In this document: in pieces, positions 8,236-15,725 of the stretch
Layout: each line of letters starts with the position of its first letter
Position numbering within the stretch: the stretch's first letter is position 1
From: an uncultured Bacteroidales bacterium
GTDB taxonomy: Bacteria; Bacteroidota; Bacteroidia; Bacteroidales; Paludibacteraceae
Length of the DNA stretch: 15,725 nucleotides
Direction: 5' to 3'
Assembly (NCBI GenBank): GCA_946615455.1
Contig: CAMOHN010000007.1
Coordinates: 1 to 15,725, forward strand
Made by a program: the position numbers and the translations under genes
Notes under the pieces: generated by a model
Databases searched by the model: none
Told to the model about the DNA's origin: nothing
The model's input: the letters and a program-made list of their open reading frames with translations, nothing else

Positions 8236-11154
8236 ATGAAACACGCTCTGTTGTATTCCTTATTGGGCATAGTGTTGTCCGCGCTTCTGTTCCTGACCGG
8301 ATGCACTTCGACCCATTCGCCAGCCCAATGGCAGCCGGTAGGTGAGAAAATTTGCACCCCGTGGGCAGAACAAGTCAATCCCGATTGTGTATTGCCCGAG
8401 TATCCGCGTCCGCAACTGCAACGACGCGAGTGGCAGAACCTGAACGGTTTGTGGCACTATGCCATCACCGACAAAGACCTGCCTCTGCCTCAAACATGGG
8501 ACGGCGAGATCTTGGTTCCCTTTGCCGTTGAGTCGTCGCTATCCGGTGTAGGGCGTGTGCCTACCGTGGACGAAGAGTTGTGGTACAGCCGCACTTTCCG
8601 TGTGCCCCGTGCATGGAACGGACGCAAGGTGATGATTAACTTCGGAGCCGTCGATTGGCGGGCGGTGGTCTATATCAATGGCATTGAGGCAGGTCGTCAC
8701 GAAGGGGGCTACACACCTTTTTCAGTCGATGCCACCCCTTACCTGCACGGGCATGGTGCGCAGACTCTAACAGTACGGGTCTATGACTCCACCGACCACG
8801 GCTATCAGCCCCGTGGCAAGCAGGTCAGCCGGCCCCGCAGTATATGGTACACCTCAGTTACAGGCATCTGGCAAACCGTGTGGATGGAACCCGTCAGCGA
8901 CAACCGTATCACGGCAGTGGTAGCCACTGCCGATATAGAGCGTCAGCTCATGCACATCACCATTGAGACGGCGGAGGCTAAAGCAGATCGTGTGCTGGTT
9001 CAGCTCTTGGACAGTGCAGGCAGTCAAGTCATAGCCAAAGCTTATGCCGCTGCGGGAAAAGAACTGACTTTATTCGTTCCTGATGCGCACCTATGGTCGC
9101 CCGATAGTCCCTATCTCTATCGTCTGTCCCTCACCCTGTTGCGCGGCGAGCGTCACTTGGACGAGGTGTGCTCCTATGCTGCCATGCGCACCATCTCGCG
9201 CGCCCGTGACGCACAAGGACACTGGCGCATGCAACTCAACGGACGGACACTCTTCCAGTACGGTCCGCTTGACCAAGGCTGGTGGCCTGACGGACTCTAC
9301 ACCGCTCCCACCGACGAGGCACTATGTTACGACATACAGAAGACCAAAGATCTTGGCTTCAATATGATTCGCAAACATGTCAAGGTCGAACCTGCCCGCT
9401 GGTACTACCATTGTGACCGTTTGGGTATGCTCGTATGGCAGGACATGCCCTCCGGCGATATGGGCAACGAGTGGGCACCGCGCGAGTTGAACGCCGGCAC
9501 CGACCGACAACGAACCACCGCTTCGCGCGACAATTACTACCGCGAGTGGACCGAAATAATGAACCTGTGCCGGGCTTTCCCATCGGTGGTCGTATGGGTA
9601 CCCTTCAACGAGGCATGGGGACAGTTTGACACCGAAGCAGTGGTGGCTTATACCCATCGCTATGACCCCTCACGACTCATCAATGCTGCCAGCGGAGGCA
9701 ATCACCGTCCCGCAGGCGATATTCTGGATCTGCATAACTATCCGCAACCCGATATGTACCTCTACGACTCAACCCGAGTCAATGTCTTGGGCGAATACGG
9801 CGGCATCGGTCTGCCTGTCGAAGGACATTTGTGGTGGAATCGCCGCAACTGGGGATACATACGCTTTGCCACACCCGAAGAGGTGACCACCGAGTATGTA
9901 CGTTATGCAGACATGCTCAAAGACTTGACATCCAAAGGCTTTGCTGCGGCTGTTTATACCCAAACCACCGATGTGGAGGGCGAAGTGAACGGACTAATGA
10001 CCTATGACCGAAAAATGATGAAAGTAGATGAACAGGCAGTTCGCACTGCCAACCAGGCCGTCATCCGTGCGGCTTCTGAAACTCCGACGACCCGTTCGGG
10101 GCTGGACCCTCAACGCTTCCGTAGCCTTCGTCAGGGCAAGACTACCCGTCTCTATGTGCTCGAGAACGGCAACGGTATGGAAGTTTGTATCACCAACTTC
10201 GGCGGACGCATCGTCTCCTTGCTGGTGCCCAACAAAGGCGGTGTGATGCGCGATGTAGTTCTGGGCTTTGACAATGTGGAGGACTATGCAACCATCCCTT
10301 CGGACTTTGGGGCTTGCATTGGACGCTATGCCAATCGTATCAACAAGGGGCAGATTACCCTTGATGATCGCACCTACAAACTGGAAACCAATAACTTCGG
10401 TCACACTCTGCACGGCGGACCCACCGGCTGGCAATACCGCGTTTTCCATGCCGAGCAGCCCGATGCTCACACACTGCGGTTGAGCATCGTATCCGACGAT
10501 GGTGACAACGGTTTTCCGGGGCGAGTGGAAGCAGGCTGCATCTATACCCTCACCGATGACAATACCTTGCGTATGGAGTATTTTGGCACCACCGACCAAC
10601 CTACTGTCATCAACATGACCAACCACACCTATTTCAACCTCTCCGGCTCAGGTGCCGTTACTGCCATGAACCACCTGCTGTGGGTCAATGCCAACCGGAT
10701 GACTCCGGTGGACGACACCTTCATGACCACCGGCGAGGTACAAACCATAGCGCAAGGTTCGCCTTTTGATTTCTTCACCACTGCCAAACCCATTGCCAAA
10801 GACATAAATGCCGAAGACCAACAACTTAAACACGGACACGGCTACGACCACAACTTCGTGCTCAACCCTGCCACCGAAGGCTTGACCCATGCTGCCGACT
10901 TGTGCTGCCCCGAGACGGGTATAGCCCTTGCCGTTTATACTGCCGAGCCCGGGCTGCAACTCTATACAGGTAATTTCTTGGACGGCACGGTCAGCGGCAA
11001 ACGTGGTGAAGTCTATGCTCACCGTAATGCCGTTTGTTTGGAGACACAGAAATATCCCGACTCGCCCAATCATCCCGAGTGGCCCTCGCCCGTGCTGCGA
11101 CCGGGACAGACCTATCGCACCGTCACCGAGTTCCGCTTCGGTCTTACCCATTGA
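8236..11154 (+). CDS. Lipoprotein fusion: GH2 glycosidase and aldose 1-epimerase
   Basis: This 972-residue protein joins two complete enzymes. A lipoprotein signal ends in L20-T-G-C23; the residues after Cys (TSTHSP) lack the acidic surface-export signal known from Bacteroidota, so a periplasm-facing anchor is likely. GH2 follows: a sugar-binding jelly roll (about 56-220), an immunoglobulin-like domain (to about 330) and a TIM barrel (about 334-610) with acid/base E459 in WVPFNE and nucleophile E520 in VLGEYGG. From about 622 to the end is a full aldose 1-epimerase with H726 in LHGG, catalytic H797 in NMTNHTYFN and E936 in CLETQKYPDS. GH2 releases a sugar with retained anomeric configuration, and the epimerase interconverts anomers, so the halves could act in sequence. 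The GH2 specificity cannot be read; beta-galactosidase is a reasonable guess. The ATG at 8236 is chosen for the signal peptide; an in-frame codon at 8188 lies inside recF. Confidence 0.92.
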   Translation: MKHALLYSLLGIVLSALLFLTGCTSTHSPAQWQPVGEKICTPWAEQVNPDCVLPEYPRPQLQRREWQNLNGLWHYAITDKDLPLPQTWDGEILVPFAVESSLSGVGRVPTVDEELWYSRTFRVPRAWNGRKVMINFGAVDWRAVVYINGIEAGRHEGGYTPFSVDATPYLHGHGAQTLTVRVYDSTDHGYQPRGKQVSRPRSIWYTSVTGIWQTVWMEPVSDNRITAVVATADIERQLMHITIETAEAKADRVLVQLLDSAGSQVIAKAYAAAGKELTLFVPDAHLWSPDSPYLYRLSLTLLRGERHLDEVCSYAAMRTISRARDAQGHWRMQLNGRTLFQYGPLDQGWWPDGLYTAPTDEALCYDIQKTKDLGFNMIRKHVKVEPARWYYHCDRLGMLVWQDMPSGDMGNEWAPRELNAGTDRQRTTASRDNYYREWTEIMNLCRAFPSVVVWVPFNEAWGQFDTEAVVAYTHRYDPSRLINAASGGNHRPAGDILDLHNYPQPDMYLYDSTRVNVLGEYGGIGLPVEGHLWWNRRNWGYIRFATPEEVTTEYVRYADMLKDLTSKGFAAAVYTQTTDVEGEVNGLMTYDRKMMKVDEQAVRTANQAVIRAASETPTTRSGLDPQRFRSLRQGKTTRLYVLENGNGMEVCITNFGGRIVSLLVPNKGGVMRDVVLGFDNVEDYATIPSDFGACIGRYANRINKGQITLDDRTYKLETNNFGHTLHGGPTGWQYRVFHAEQPDAHTLRLSIVSDDGDNGFPGRVEAGCIYTLTDDNTLRMEYFGTTDQPTVINMTNHTYFNLSGSGAVTAMNHLLWVNANRMTPVDDTFMTTGEVQTIAQGSPFDFFTTAKPIAKDINAEDQQLKHGHGYDHNFVLNPATEGLTHAADLCCPETGIALAVYTAEPGLQLYTGNFLDGTVSGKRGEVYAHRNAVCLETQKYPDSPNHPEWPSPVLRPGQTYRTVTEFRFGLTH

Positions 11155-11160
11155 CCTAAA

Positions 11161-11859
11161 GTGGACGAGAAGAAGAACATAGGCTCTCTGTTTGACCGCA
11201 TAGCAGCACGCTATGACCTGCTCAACCACCTTTTGTCACTTAATATCGACCGTCGTTGGCGGCGAAAAGCGGTGGCAGGCATCCGTCCCATAGCACGCAA
11301 TGCACAGGCATTGGATGTGGCTGTCGGTACGGCAGACTTGGCTCTGGAACTGGTGCGTCAAGGTAAGACCGACCACGTTCAAGGCTTGGACTTGTCTCGG
11401 CAGATGATGCGGATAGGTGAACTGAAAGTCCAACGGGCAGGCATGGCGAATCAAATCTGCTTCACGGAAGGCAGTGCTTTGGATATGCCCTTCGAGGATA
11501 AACAGTTTGACCTTGTCACCTGCGCCTACGGAGTGCGTAATTTTGCTGATTTAGACAGGGGGCTGAGCGAGATGCTACGGGTCTTGAAAACCGATGGACA
11601 ACTCATGATCTTGGAATTTTCCTATCCTTCCAACCACCTTATTGCCTGGTTATATGACCTCTATTTTTCTTACATCCTGCCATGGGTAGGGCGCTTAGTG
11701 AGCAAGGACCGCACAGCCTATACCTATCTCAATCGGAGCGTTAAACACTTTGTTTGGGGCGAGCAGATGTGCCAACGGCTGCGCCAAGCAGGTTTTCGTC
11801 ATGTCCGTCACCGACCGCTCACTTTTGGAATAACAACCGTCTATTATGCCGTCAGATAG
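11161..11859 (+). CDS. menG: Demethylmenaquinone methyltransferase
   Basis: This 232-residue SAM-dependent methyltransferase of the UbiE/MenG family methylates demethylmenaquinone, the last step of menaquinone synthesis. Evidence includes the N-terminal FDRIAARYDLLNHLLS segment, motif I LD52-VAVGTAD59, the family signature Y123-GVRNF128 followed by DLDRGLSEMLRVLK, and the C-terminal FGITTVYYA. Position 58 in motif I is Ala where most relatives have Gly (GTGD). Translation starts at GTG: the preceding gene ends with TGA in this same frame only two codons upstream, so no earlier start is possible, and the GTG sits right where similarity begins. No Shine-Dalgarno sequence is present. The gene overlaps menA by 14 nt. 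Because the only quinone gene beside it is menA, menaquinone rather than ubiquinone is the expected product. Confidence 0.95.
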   Translation: MDEKKNIGSLFDRIAARYDLLNHLLSLNIDRRWRRKAVAGIRPIARNAQALDVAVGTADLALELVRQGKTDHVQGLDLSRQMMRIGELKVQRAGMANQICFTEGSALDMPFEDKQFDLVTCAYGVRNFADLDRGLSEMLRVLKTDGQLMILEFSYPSNHLIAWLYDLYFSYILPWVGRLVSKDRTAYTYLNRSVKHFVWGEQMCQRLRQAGFRHVRHRPLTFGITTVYYAVR

Positions 11860-12748
11860 TCCCAACCCCTTGCTGCTGTGGTTTCGCATCGTGCGTCCGC
11901 AGACCTTGTTTGCCTCCTTGTGCCCCGTGGCGGTGGCATTACTGGTGGCTTATTATCGCACCGGTATTCTGAATCCGTTGGTGGCAGCCTTGACCATCGC
12001 CTGTGCTTTGGCATTGCAGATTCTGAGCAACCTTATTAACGACTACTACGACTTTCGTCGAGGCTTAGACAAAAAGGGCAGGGTAGGTTTCAAACGGGCT
12101 TTAGCCGAAGGTTTGGTCAGCGAAGGGCAAATGAAGCGCGCATGTCTTATTACACTCACTATTGCCATACTCACCGGTGCAGGACTATGCTATGTAGGCG
12201 GATGGAGCATACTGCTTGTCGGACTCACTGCCATCTTGTTCGCATGGCTCTATACTGCCACCGACCATTCGCTTTCCTATTTGGGCATAGCAGACATCTT
12301 TGTTTTTCTCTATTATGGGGTGATAGCCTCCACGGGCACCATGTGGCTGCAACTATCGGCAACAGAAACACTACCGGCTAACGAGGTTATACCATCGCTT
12401 CGCACGGCGTTCTGTGCCGGAGCGGTATCGGGACTAATCTCTATGTGCGTCTTGGCTATCAACAACATCCGCGATATAGACGATGACCGTGAAGCGGGCA
12501 AGCGCACTTTCCCTGTGCGTTTCGGCAAACGGGCAGCCGAGGTGAGCGTGGGCTTGCTGGTCCTGTTGATGCCAGTGTTCGCTTTTTTCGCTTTTTCGCC
12601 GGGTTGGTCGATGGCGGTTGTTCTGCCGGCAGCATATCTGTACTATCGTGTGCTGCATGCTCAGGGGACTGAATACAACACATGCCTGCTTTTGGCAGGC
12701 ATGGTCAATCTATGTTATGTTTTTTTAGTGTGGCAGCAGTTGGCTTGA
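11846..12748 (+). CDS. menA: 1,4-dihydroxy-2-naphthoate polyprenyltransferase
   Basis: MenA is a membrane UbiA-superfamily enzyme that attaches a polyprenyl chain to 1,4-dihydroxy-2-naphthoate, giving demethylmenaquinone for MenG. The protein has 300 residues with about eight hydrophobic segments. Both Asp-rich, Mg-pyrophosphate-binding motifs are present: N62-LIND66-YYD69-FRRGLD and N206-NIRD210-IDDDREAGKRT, the second followed by FPVRFGKR as is typical. The start ATG lies inside the 3' end of menG, so the pair is probably translationally coupled, in reverse order of reaction. The stop codon lies 24 nt inside the 3' end of gltX, which is on the other strand. A 9-bp hairpin lies in its last 70 bases. 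The family is certain and the menaquinone role is supported by the neighbour. Confidence 0.95.
   Translation: MPSDSPNPLLLWFRIVRPQTLFASLCPVAVALLVAYYRTGILNPLVAALTIACALALQILSNLINDYYDFRRGLDKKGRVGFKRALAEGLVSEGQMKRACLITLTIAILTGAGLCYVGGWSILLVGLTAILFAWLYTATDHSLSYLGIADIFVFLYYGVIASTGTMWLQLSATETLPANEVIPSLRTAFCAGAVSGLISMCVLAINNIRDIDDDREAGKRTFPVRFGKRAAEVSVGLLVLLMPVFAFFAFSPGWSMAVVLPAAYLYYRVLHAQGTEYNTCLLLAGMVNLCYVFLVWQQLA
12681..12703. terminator. Perfect 9-bp hairpin at the menA/gltX convergence
   Basis: CATGCCTGC (12681-12689) and GCAGGCATG (12695-12703) form a perfect stem with a five-base loop (TTTTG). On the minus strand it begins 22 nt after the gltX stop. On the plus strand it is inside the menA coding sequence and is followed 16 nt later by seven Ts (12720-12726), too far for a textbook intrinsic terminator. 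It may limit read-through or protect the 3' ends of either transcript, or it may be a chance result of coding sequence. Confidence 0.35.
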
Positions 12749-14293
12749 GCGGCGCATGCGGTCAAGCGTCTCTTGCTTGCCCAGTATGTCCGTGATAGCC
12801 CAGATGTGCGGACCGCGGGCTGCACCCACCAGACATACACGCATGGCGTTCATAACCGTCCCCACACCATATTCCTTTTCAGCAATCCACGGCATAACCA
12901 CAGCGTCCAGGTGCTCGGCTGACCAGTCGGTCTCCTTTTCCAACAGTGCCGACAACTCTTCCATGTGACGCGGACTGTCTGCCTTCCAGCGTTTCTGCAC
13001 CGACTTGTCGTCAAACACGGTCGGGGCAACAAAGAAAAAGTCGCCTTGCTCCCACAACTCGGGAACAAAATTGACACGCTCTTTGAGCAGTCCGACAATC
13101 TTTGGCAGTTGTCCGAGTGCCGATGGGGCTACGGGTGTGTGCAATGCCCCCAAGGCTTCCAAACGGGCTTCAGCCACCGGACGGAACAGGGTTGCCAACT
13201 CTTCGTCCGACTTGCGCATCAGGTACTGGTGATTGAACCATTTGCCTTTCTCATAGTCAAACTTTGCACCGGCTTTGCTAACCCGCTCAAGCGAGAACTG
13301 TTCAATCAGTTCCTGCATGCTGAACAGCTCTTGGTCACCCGTGTTGTGCCAACCCAGTAGCGCCAGGAAGTTGATGACGGCCTCGGGGAAATAGCCGCTC
13401 TCACGATAGCCGCTGCTCACAGTGCCGTCTTTTTGGTTGTGGAACTCCAGCGGGAAGACGGGGAATCCCAAGCGGTCACCATCGCGTTTGGAGAGTTTGC
13501 CGTTGCCGTCGGGCTTGAGCAGCAGGGGCAGGTGAGCAAACTCAGGCATGGTGTCCGTCCAACCAAAGGCACGGTACAACAGTACATGCAGCGGTGCCGA
13601 AGGCAACCACTCCTCGCCGCGAATGACATGGCTGACCTCCATGAGGTGGTCGTCCACAATGTTGGCAAGGTGATAGGTGGGCAGGTCGTCAGCCGACTTA
13701 TAGAGCACTTTGTCGTCTAAGATGTCGGACATGATACTTACATCGCCGCGAATCAGGTCGTGTACCACCACCTCTTCGCCCGGCTCAATCTTGAAACGCA
13801 CCACATACTTCTCTCCTTTTTCAATACGCTCTTTGACCTCTTCTGCGGAGCGGGTCAGCGAGTTGTCCATCTCGCCGCGCGTGCGGGCATCGTACTGGAA
13901 ATTAGGCACCTGTTTGCGCTTGGCTTCCAAAACTTCGGGCGTGTCAAAAGCATAGTAGGCATGACCGCTGTCCAAGAGTTGCTGCACATACCGGTGGTAA
14001 ATCTCACGACGCTCACTCTGACGGTATGGGCCGTGCGAACCCTTGCCGTCGGGGGCATCCATACAAATGCCTTCATCAATCTCAATGCCGAGCCAATCAA
14101 GGGCCTCGATAATGTATTGTTCTGCCCCGGGCACAAAGCGCGTGGAGTCTGTGTCTTCTATACGGAGCAACATGTCACCACCATGTTGGCGAGCAAAAAG
14201 GTAGTTATACAGGGCAGTGCGAACACCACCGATATGTAATGCCCCCGTAGGTGAAGGAGCAAAACGAACGCGAACTCTTCTGTCTTGTTGCAT
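12725..14293 (-). CDS. gltX: Glutamyl-tRNA synthetase
   Basis: This 522-residue class I aminoacyl-tRNA synthetase charges tRNA-Glu in the cytoplasm. The opening VRVRFAPSPTGALH20-IGG is the GluRS form of the HIGH motif, and K266-LSKR270 is the KMSKS loop within GNGKLSKRDGDRLGFPVFPL. RIEDTDSTR (glutamate and ATP site) and the C-terminal anticodon-binding helical region follow as expected. The length is normal for this phylum. The ATG at 14293 puts the motif at the usual distance from the N-terminus and lies about 40 nt downstream of a candidate promoter. It is the only minus-strand gene in the window; its 3' end overlaps menA by 24 nt and its 5' end faces the carboxyltransferase gene. Confidence 0.98.
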   Translation of the reverse strand: MQQDRRVRVRFAPSPTGALHIGGVRTALYNYLFARQHGGDMLLRIEDTDSTRFVPGAEQYIIEALDWLGIEIDEGICMDAPDGKGSHGPYRQSERREIYHRYVQQLLDSGHAYYAFDTPEVLEAKRKQVPNFQYDARTRGEMDNSLTRSAEEVKERIEKGEKYVVRFKIEPGEEVVVHDLIRGDVSIMSDILDDKVLYKSADDLPTYHLANIVDDHLMEVSHVIRGEEWLPSAPLHVLLYRAFGWTDTMPEFAHLPLLLKPDGNGKLSKRDGDRLGFPVFPLEFHNQKDGTVSSGYRESGYFPEAVINFLALLGWHNTGDQELFSMQELIEQFSLERVSKAGAKFDYEKGKWFNHQYLMRKSDEELATLFRPVAEARLEALGALHTPVAPSALGQLPKIVGLLKERVNFVPELWEQGDFFFVAPTVFDDKSVQKRWKADSPRHMEELSALLEKETDWSAEHLDAVVMPWIAEKEYGVGTVMNAMRVCLVGAARGPHIWAITDILGKQETLDRMRRSSQLLPH

Positions 14294-14323
14294 AGATGTG
14301 CTTGATGTTATGTTTTGACCGAT

Positions 14324-14434
14324 AAATCGGCTTTCGAGCGCAAAAGTAAAGCAAGAATTTCATATACCTACACAAGGGGCGTTAAGAAACTGTTTTTTTT
14401 GGACAAATAATTTTTTTATGGTGAAAATCGGCTT
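14324..14434. repeat. 10-bp direct repeat in the divergent promoter region
   Basis: AAATCGGCTT occurs at 14324-14333 and again at 14425-14434, in the same orientation and 101 bp apart. The first copy would sit at the expected transcription start of gltX; the second ends on the first base of the -7 box of the carboxyltransferase gene. The positions suggest a shared operator, but two 10-mers can also coincide by chance in 172 bp. Confidence 0.4.
14341..14348 (-). promoter_or_regulatory. Candidate -7 box for gltX
   Basis: Read on the minus strand this is TACTTTTG, matching the Bacteroidota -7 consensus TAnnTTTG. A start site would fall near 14334, leaving a leader of about 40 nt before the gltX ATG. 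The -33 element is weak: CTTG on the minus strand at 14376-14373 is 24 nt upstream, slightly farther than usual. Confidence 0.5.
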
Positions 14435-14441
14435 ACCTTTG
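14434..14441 (+). promoter_or_regulatory. Candidate -7 box for the carboxyltransferase gene
   Basis: TACCTTTG followed by C is an excellent match to the Bacteroidota -7 consensus TAnnTTTG. A start site near 14448 would give a short A-rich leader of about 18 nt before the ATG at 14466. No clear TTTG is found at the -33 distance; instead a T/A-rich stretch (14392-14419) lies upstream and may serve as an UP-like element. Confidence 0.6.
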
Positions 14442-14465
14442 CGCGTCAAACCTAAAAAAACAACT

Positions 14466-15725
14466 ATGGCAAAGAAAATCGAGACGAAACGAGAAGTGCA
14501 ATTCTCGTTGGTGTATCGGGATATGTGGCAGTCCAGCGGTAAGTATGTGCCTCGCCGTGACCAGTTAGCAAAGATTGCTCCCGTCATCATTGATATGGGG
14601 TGTTTCGACCGAGTAGAAACCAATGGCGGAGCATCCGAACAAGTCAATCTTCTCTATGGTGAAAACCCCAATCTGGCAGTGCGTACTTTCACCAAACCCT
14701 TCCATGAGGCAGGTATCAAGACGCACATGTTAGACCGTGGCTTGAACGCCCTTCGTATGAACCCCGTTCCGGCAGACGTGCGCCGGCTGATGTACAAAGT
14801 GAAGCATGCACAAGGCACGGATATTACACGAATCTTTTGTGGCCTGAACGACCCGCGTAACATCATTCCATCCATCAAATGGGCGAAAGAAGCCGGTATG
14901 ACCGCGCAAGCCACTATGTGTATCACCTACTCGAAGGTGCACACCGTGGAGTACTACTGCAATCTGGCAGACCAACTCATCGAAGGCGGCGCGCAGGAAA
15001 TATGCCTTAAAGATATGGCAGGTATCGGTCGTCCCGCTATGCTCGGTAAGATTGTCGCTTATATCAAAGAGAAATATCCCCATATCATTATTCAGTACCA
15101 CGGTCATACCGGTCCCGGTTTCTCCGTAGCTTCTATGCTCGAGATAGCCAAAGCCGGTTGCGATGTATTGGACGTGGCTATGGAGCCGCTCTCTTGGGGT
15201 AAGGTGCATCCCGATGTGATTACTATTCAAGCGATGCTTCGCGATGCCGGTTTCCTCGTCAAGGACATCAATATGAAGGCGTATATGGAGGCGCGCTCGC
15301 TCACCCAGTCGTTCATCGATGACTTCCTCGGCTATTGGATAGACCCGAAGAACGCGCTGATGACCTCCTTGTTGGTAGGTTGCGGTCTGCCGGGCGGTAT
15401 GATGGGTTCGCTTATGGCTGACCTCAAAGGTATGCACGCTGCCATCAATGCCAACCTCAAGAAAAAAGGTGAGAAGGAGTTGAGCGAGGATGAACTATTA
15501 GTTGAACTATTCGATGAGGTACAGCGTATATGGCCAATGCTGGGTACGCCTTGCTTGGTAACGCCTTTCTCGCAGTATGTAAAGAACGCTGCGCTGATGA
15601 ACCTCTATAGCCGCTCAATGGATGAACCGGCCTTTACTCGTATGGATCCCGCTATGTGGGGCATGATATTGGGCAAGTCGGGTAAGTTGCCCGGCGAATT
15701 GGCTCCCGAAATTGTCAAACTGGCC
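14466..15725 (+). CDS. Biotin-dependent carboxyltransferase subunit (PycB/OadA type), 3' end outside window
   Basis: The 420 codons seen stay open to the last base. The product is the carboxyltransferase subunit of a biotin-dependent enzyme, which moves CO2 between carboxybiotin and pyruvate/oxaloacetate or a related acyl group. It has an HMGL-like TIM barrel with R18-D19-MWQ22-S at the N-terminus (D19 a metal ligand, Q22 substrate contact), the carbamylated-lysine motif CLK182-DMAG, and the metal-binding H212-G-H214 in QYHGHTGPG. The following PLSWG, VGCGLPGGMMGS and VTPFSQYVKNAAL segments match the Bacteroidota family often named pyruvate carboxylase subunit B or oxaloacetate decarboxylase alpha subunit. 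Complete relatives are about 600 residues, so the rest of the C-terminal conserved region, and any biotinyl domain, lies to the right. The start fits the promoter and A-rich leader. Which reaction it catalyses depends on the partner subunits downstream. Confidence 0.93.
   Translation, partial: MAKKIETKREVQFSLVYRDMWQSSGKYVPRRDQLAKIAPVIIDMGCFDRVETNGGASEQVNLLYGENPNLAVRTFTKPFHEAGIKTHMLDRGLNALRMNPVPADVRRLMYKVKHAQGTDITRIFCGLNDPRNIIPSIKWAKEAGMTAQATMCITYSKVHTVEYYCNLADQLIEGGAQEICLKDMAGIGRPAMLGKIVAYIKEKYPHIIIQYHGHTGPGFSVASMLEIAKAGCDVLDVAMEPLSWGKVHPDVITIQAMLRDAGFLVKDINMKAYMEARSLTQSFIDDFLGYWIDPKNALMTSLLVGCGLPGGMMGSLMADLKGMHAAINANLKKKGEKELSEDELLVELFDEVQRIWPMLGTPCLVTPFSQYVKNAALMNLYSRSMDEPAFTRMDPAMWGMILGKSGKLPGELAPEIVKLA

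Noticed and set aside
11152..11163. Possible read-through from the GH2-epimerase into menG, which is in the same frame after TGA-C, a leaky stop context
   Set aside because: The product would join an envelope lipoprotein to a cytoplasmic methyltransferase, which makes no sense, and menG has its own GTG exactly where similarity starts.
11538..11545. TAATTTTG, a match to the -7 promoter consensus, inside menG
   Set aside because: It encodes part of the invariant YGVRNF signature, has no clear -33 partner, and the only gene downstream, menA, overlaps menG and needs no separate promoter.

Overview
The window looks like chromosomal DNA of a member of the Bacteroidota, most likely the order Bacteroidales. 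The reasons are a Bacteroidota-type putative porin, an NtrC-type regulator without a DNA-binding domain that matches a form I recall from that phylum, menaquinone genes, A-rich leaders with almost no Shine-Dalgarno sequences, and TAnnTTTG-type -7 boxes upstream of the two genes that have a real intergenic region. I cannot place it below order level. I see no RNA genes, insertion sequences, CRISPR arrays or phage genes.

Layout. From 63 to 12748 nine genes lie on the plus strand with gaps of at most 21 nt and several overlaps: a GH57 alpha-amylase-like protein with an altered active site, an outer-membrane putative porin, a ClpA/ClpC-type unfoldase without a middle domain, a thioredoxin, a sigma-54 activator that ends after its AAA+ domain, RecF, a lipoprotein fusing a GH2 glycosidase to an aldose 1-epimerase, MenG and MenA. 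gltX (12725-14293) is on the minus strand and its 3' end overlaps menA tail to tail. A 172-bp divergent region (14294-14465) holds candidate promoters for gltX and for the last gene, a biotin-dependent carboxyltransferase (PycB/OadA type) that begins at 14466 and runs off the right edge still open.

How the genes fit together. MenA and MenG catalyse the last two steps of menaquinone synthesis and overlap. The carboxyltransferase would act at the pyruvate/oxaloacetate or methylmalonyl-CoA node. The GH2-epimerase fusion would release a sugar and interconvert its anomers in the cell envelope, and the porin is an outer-membrane protein. ClpC, thioredoxin, the regulator and RecF are housekeeping or stress functions. 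I find no single pathway linking the nine-gene run; its compactness suggests co-transcription, not a shared biochemical task.

Nothing here is clearly a new defence or mobile system. The most unusual items are the GH2-mutarotase fusion, the GH57-like protein with its acid/base Asp replaced by Gly, the Clp unfoldase without a middle domain, and a 10-bp direct repeat placed at both divergent promoters.
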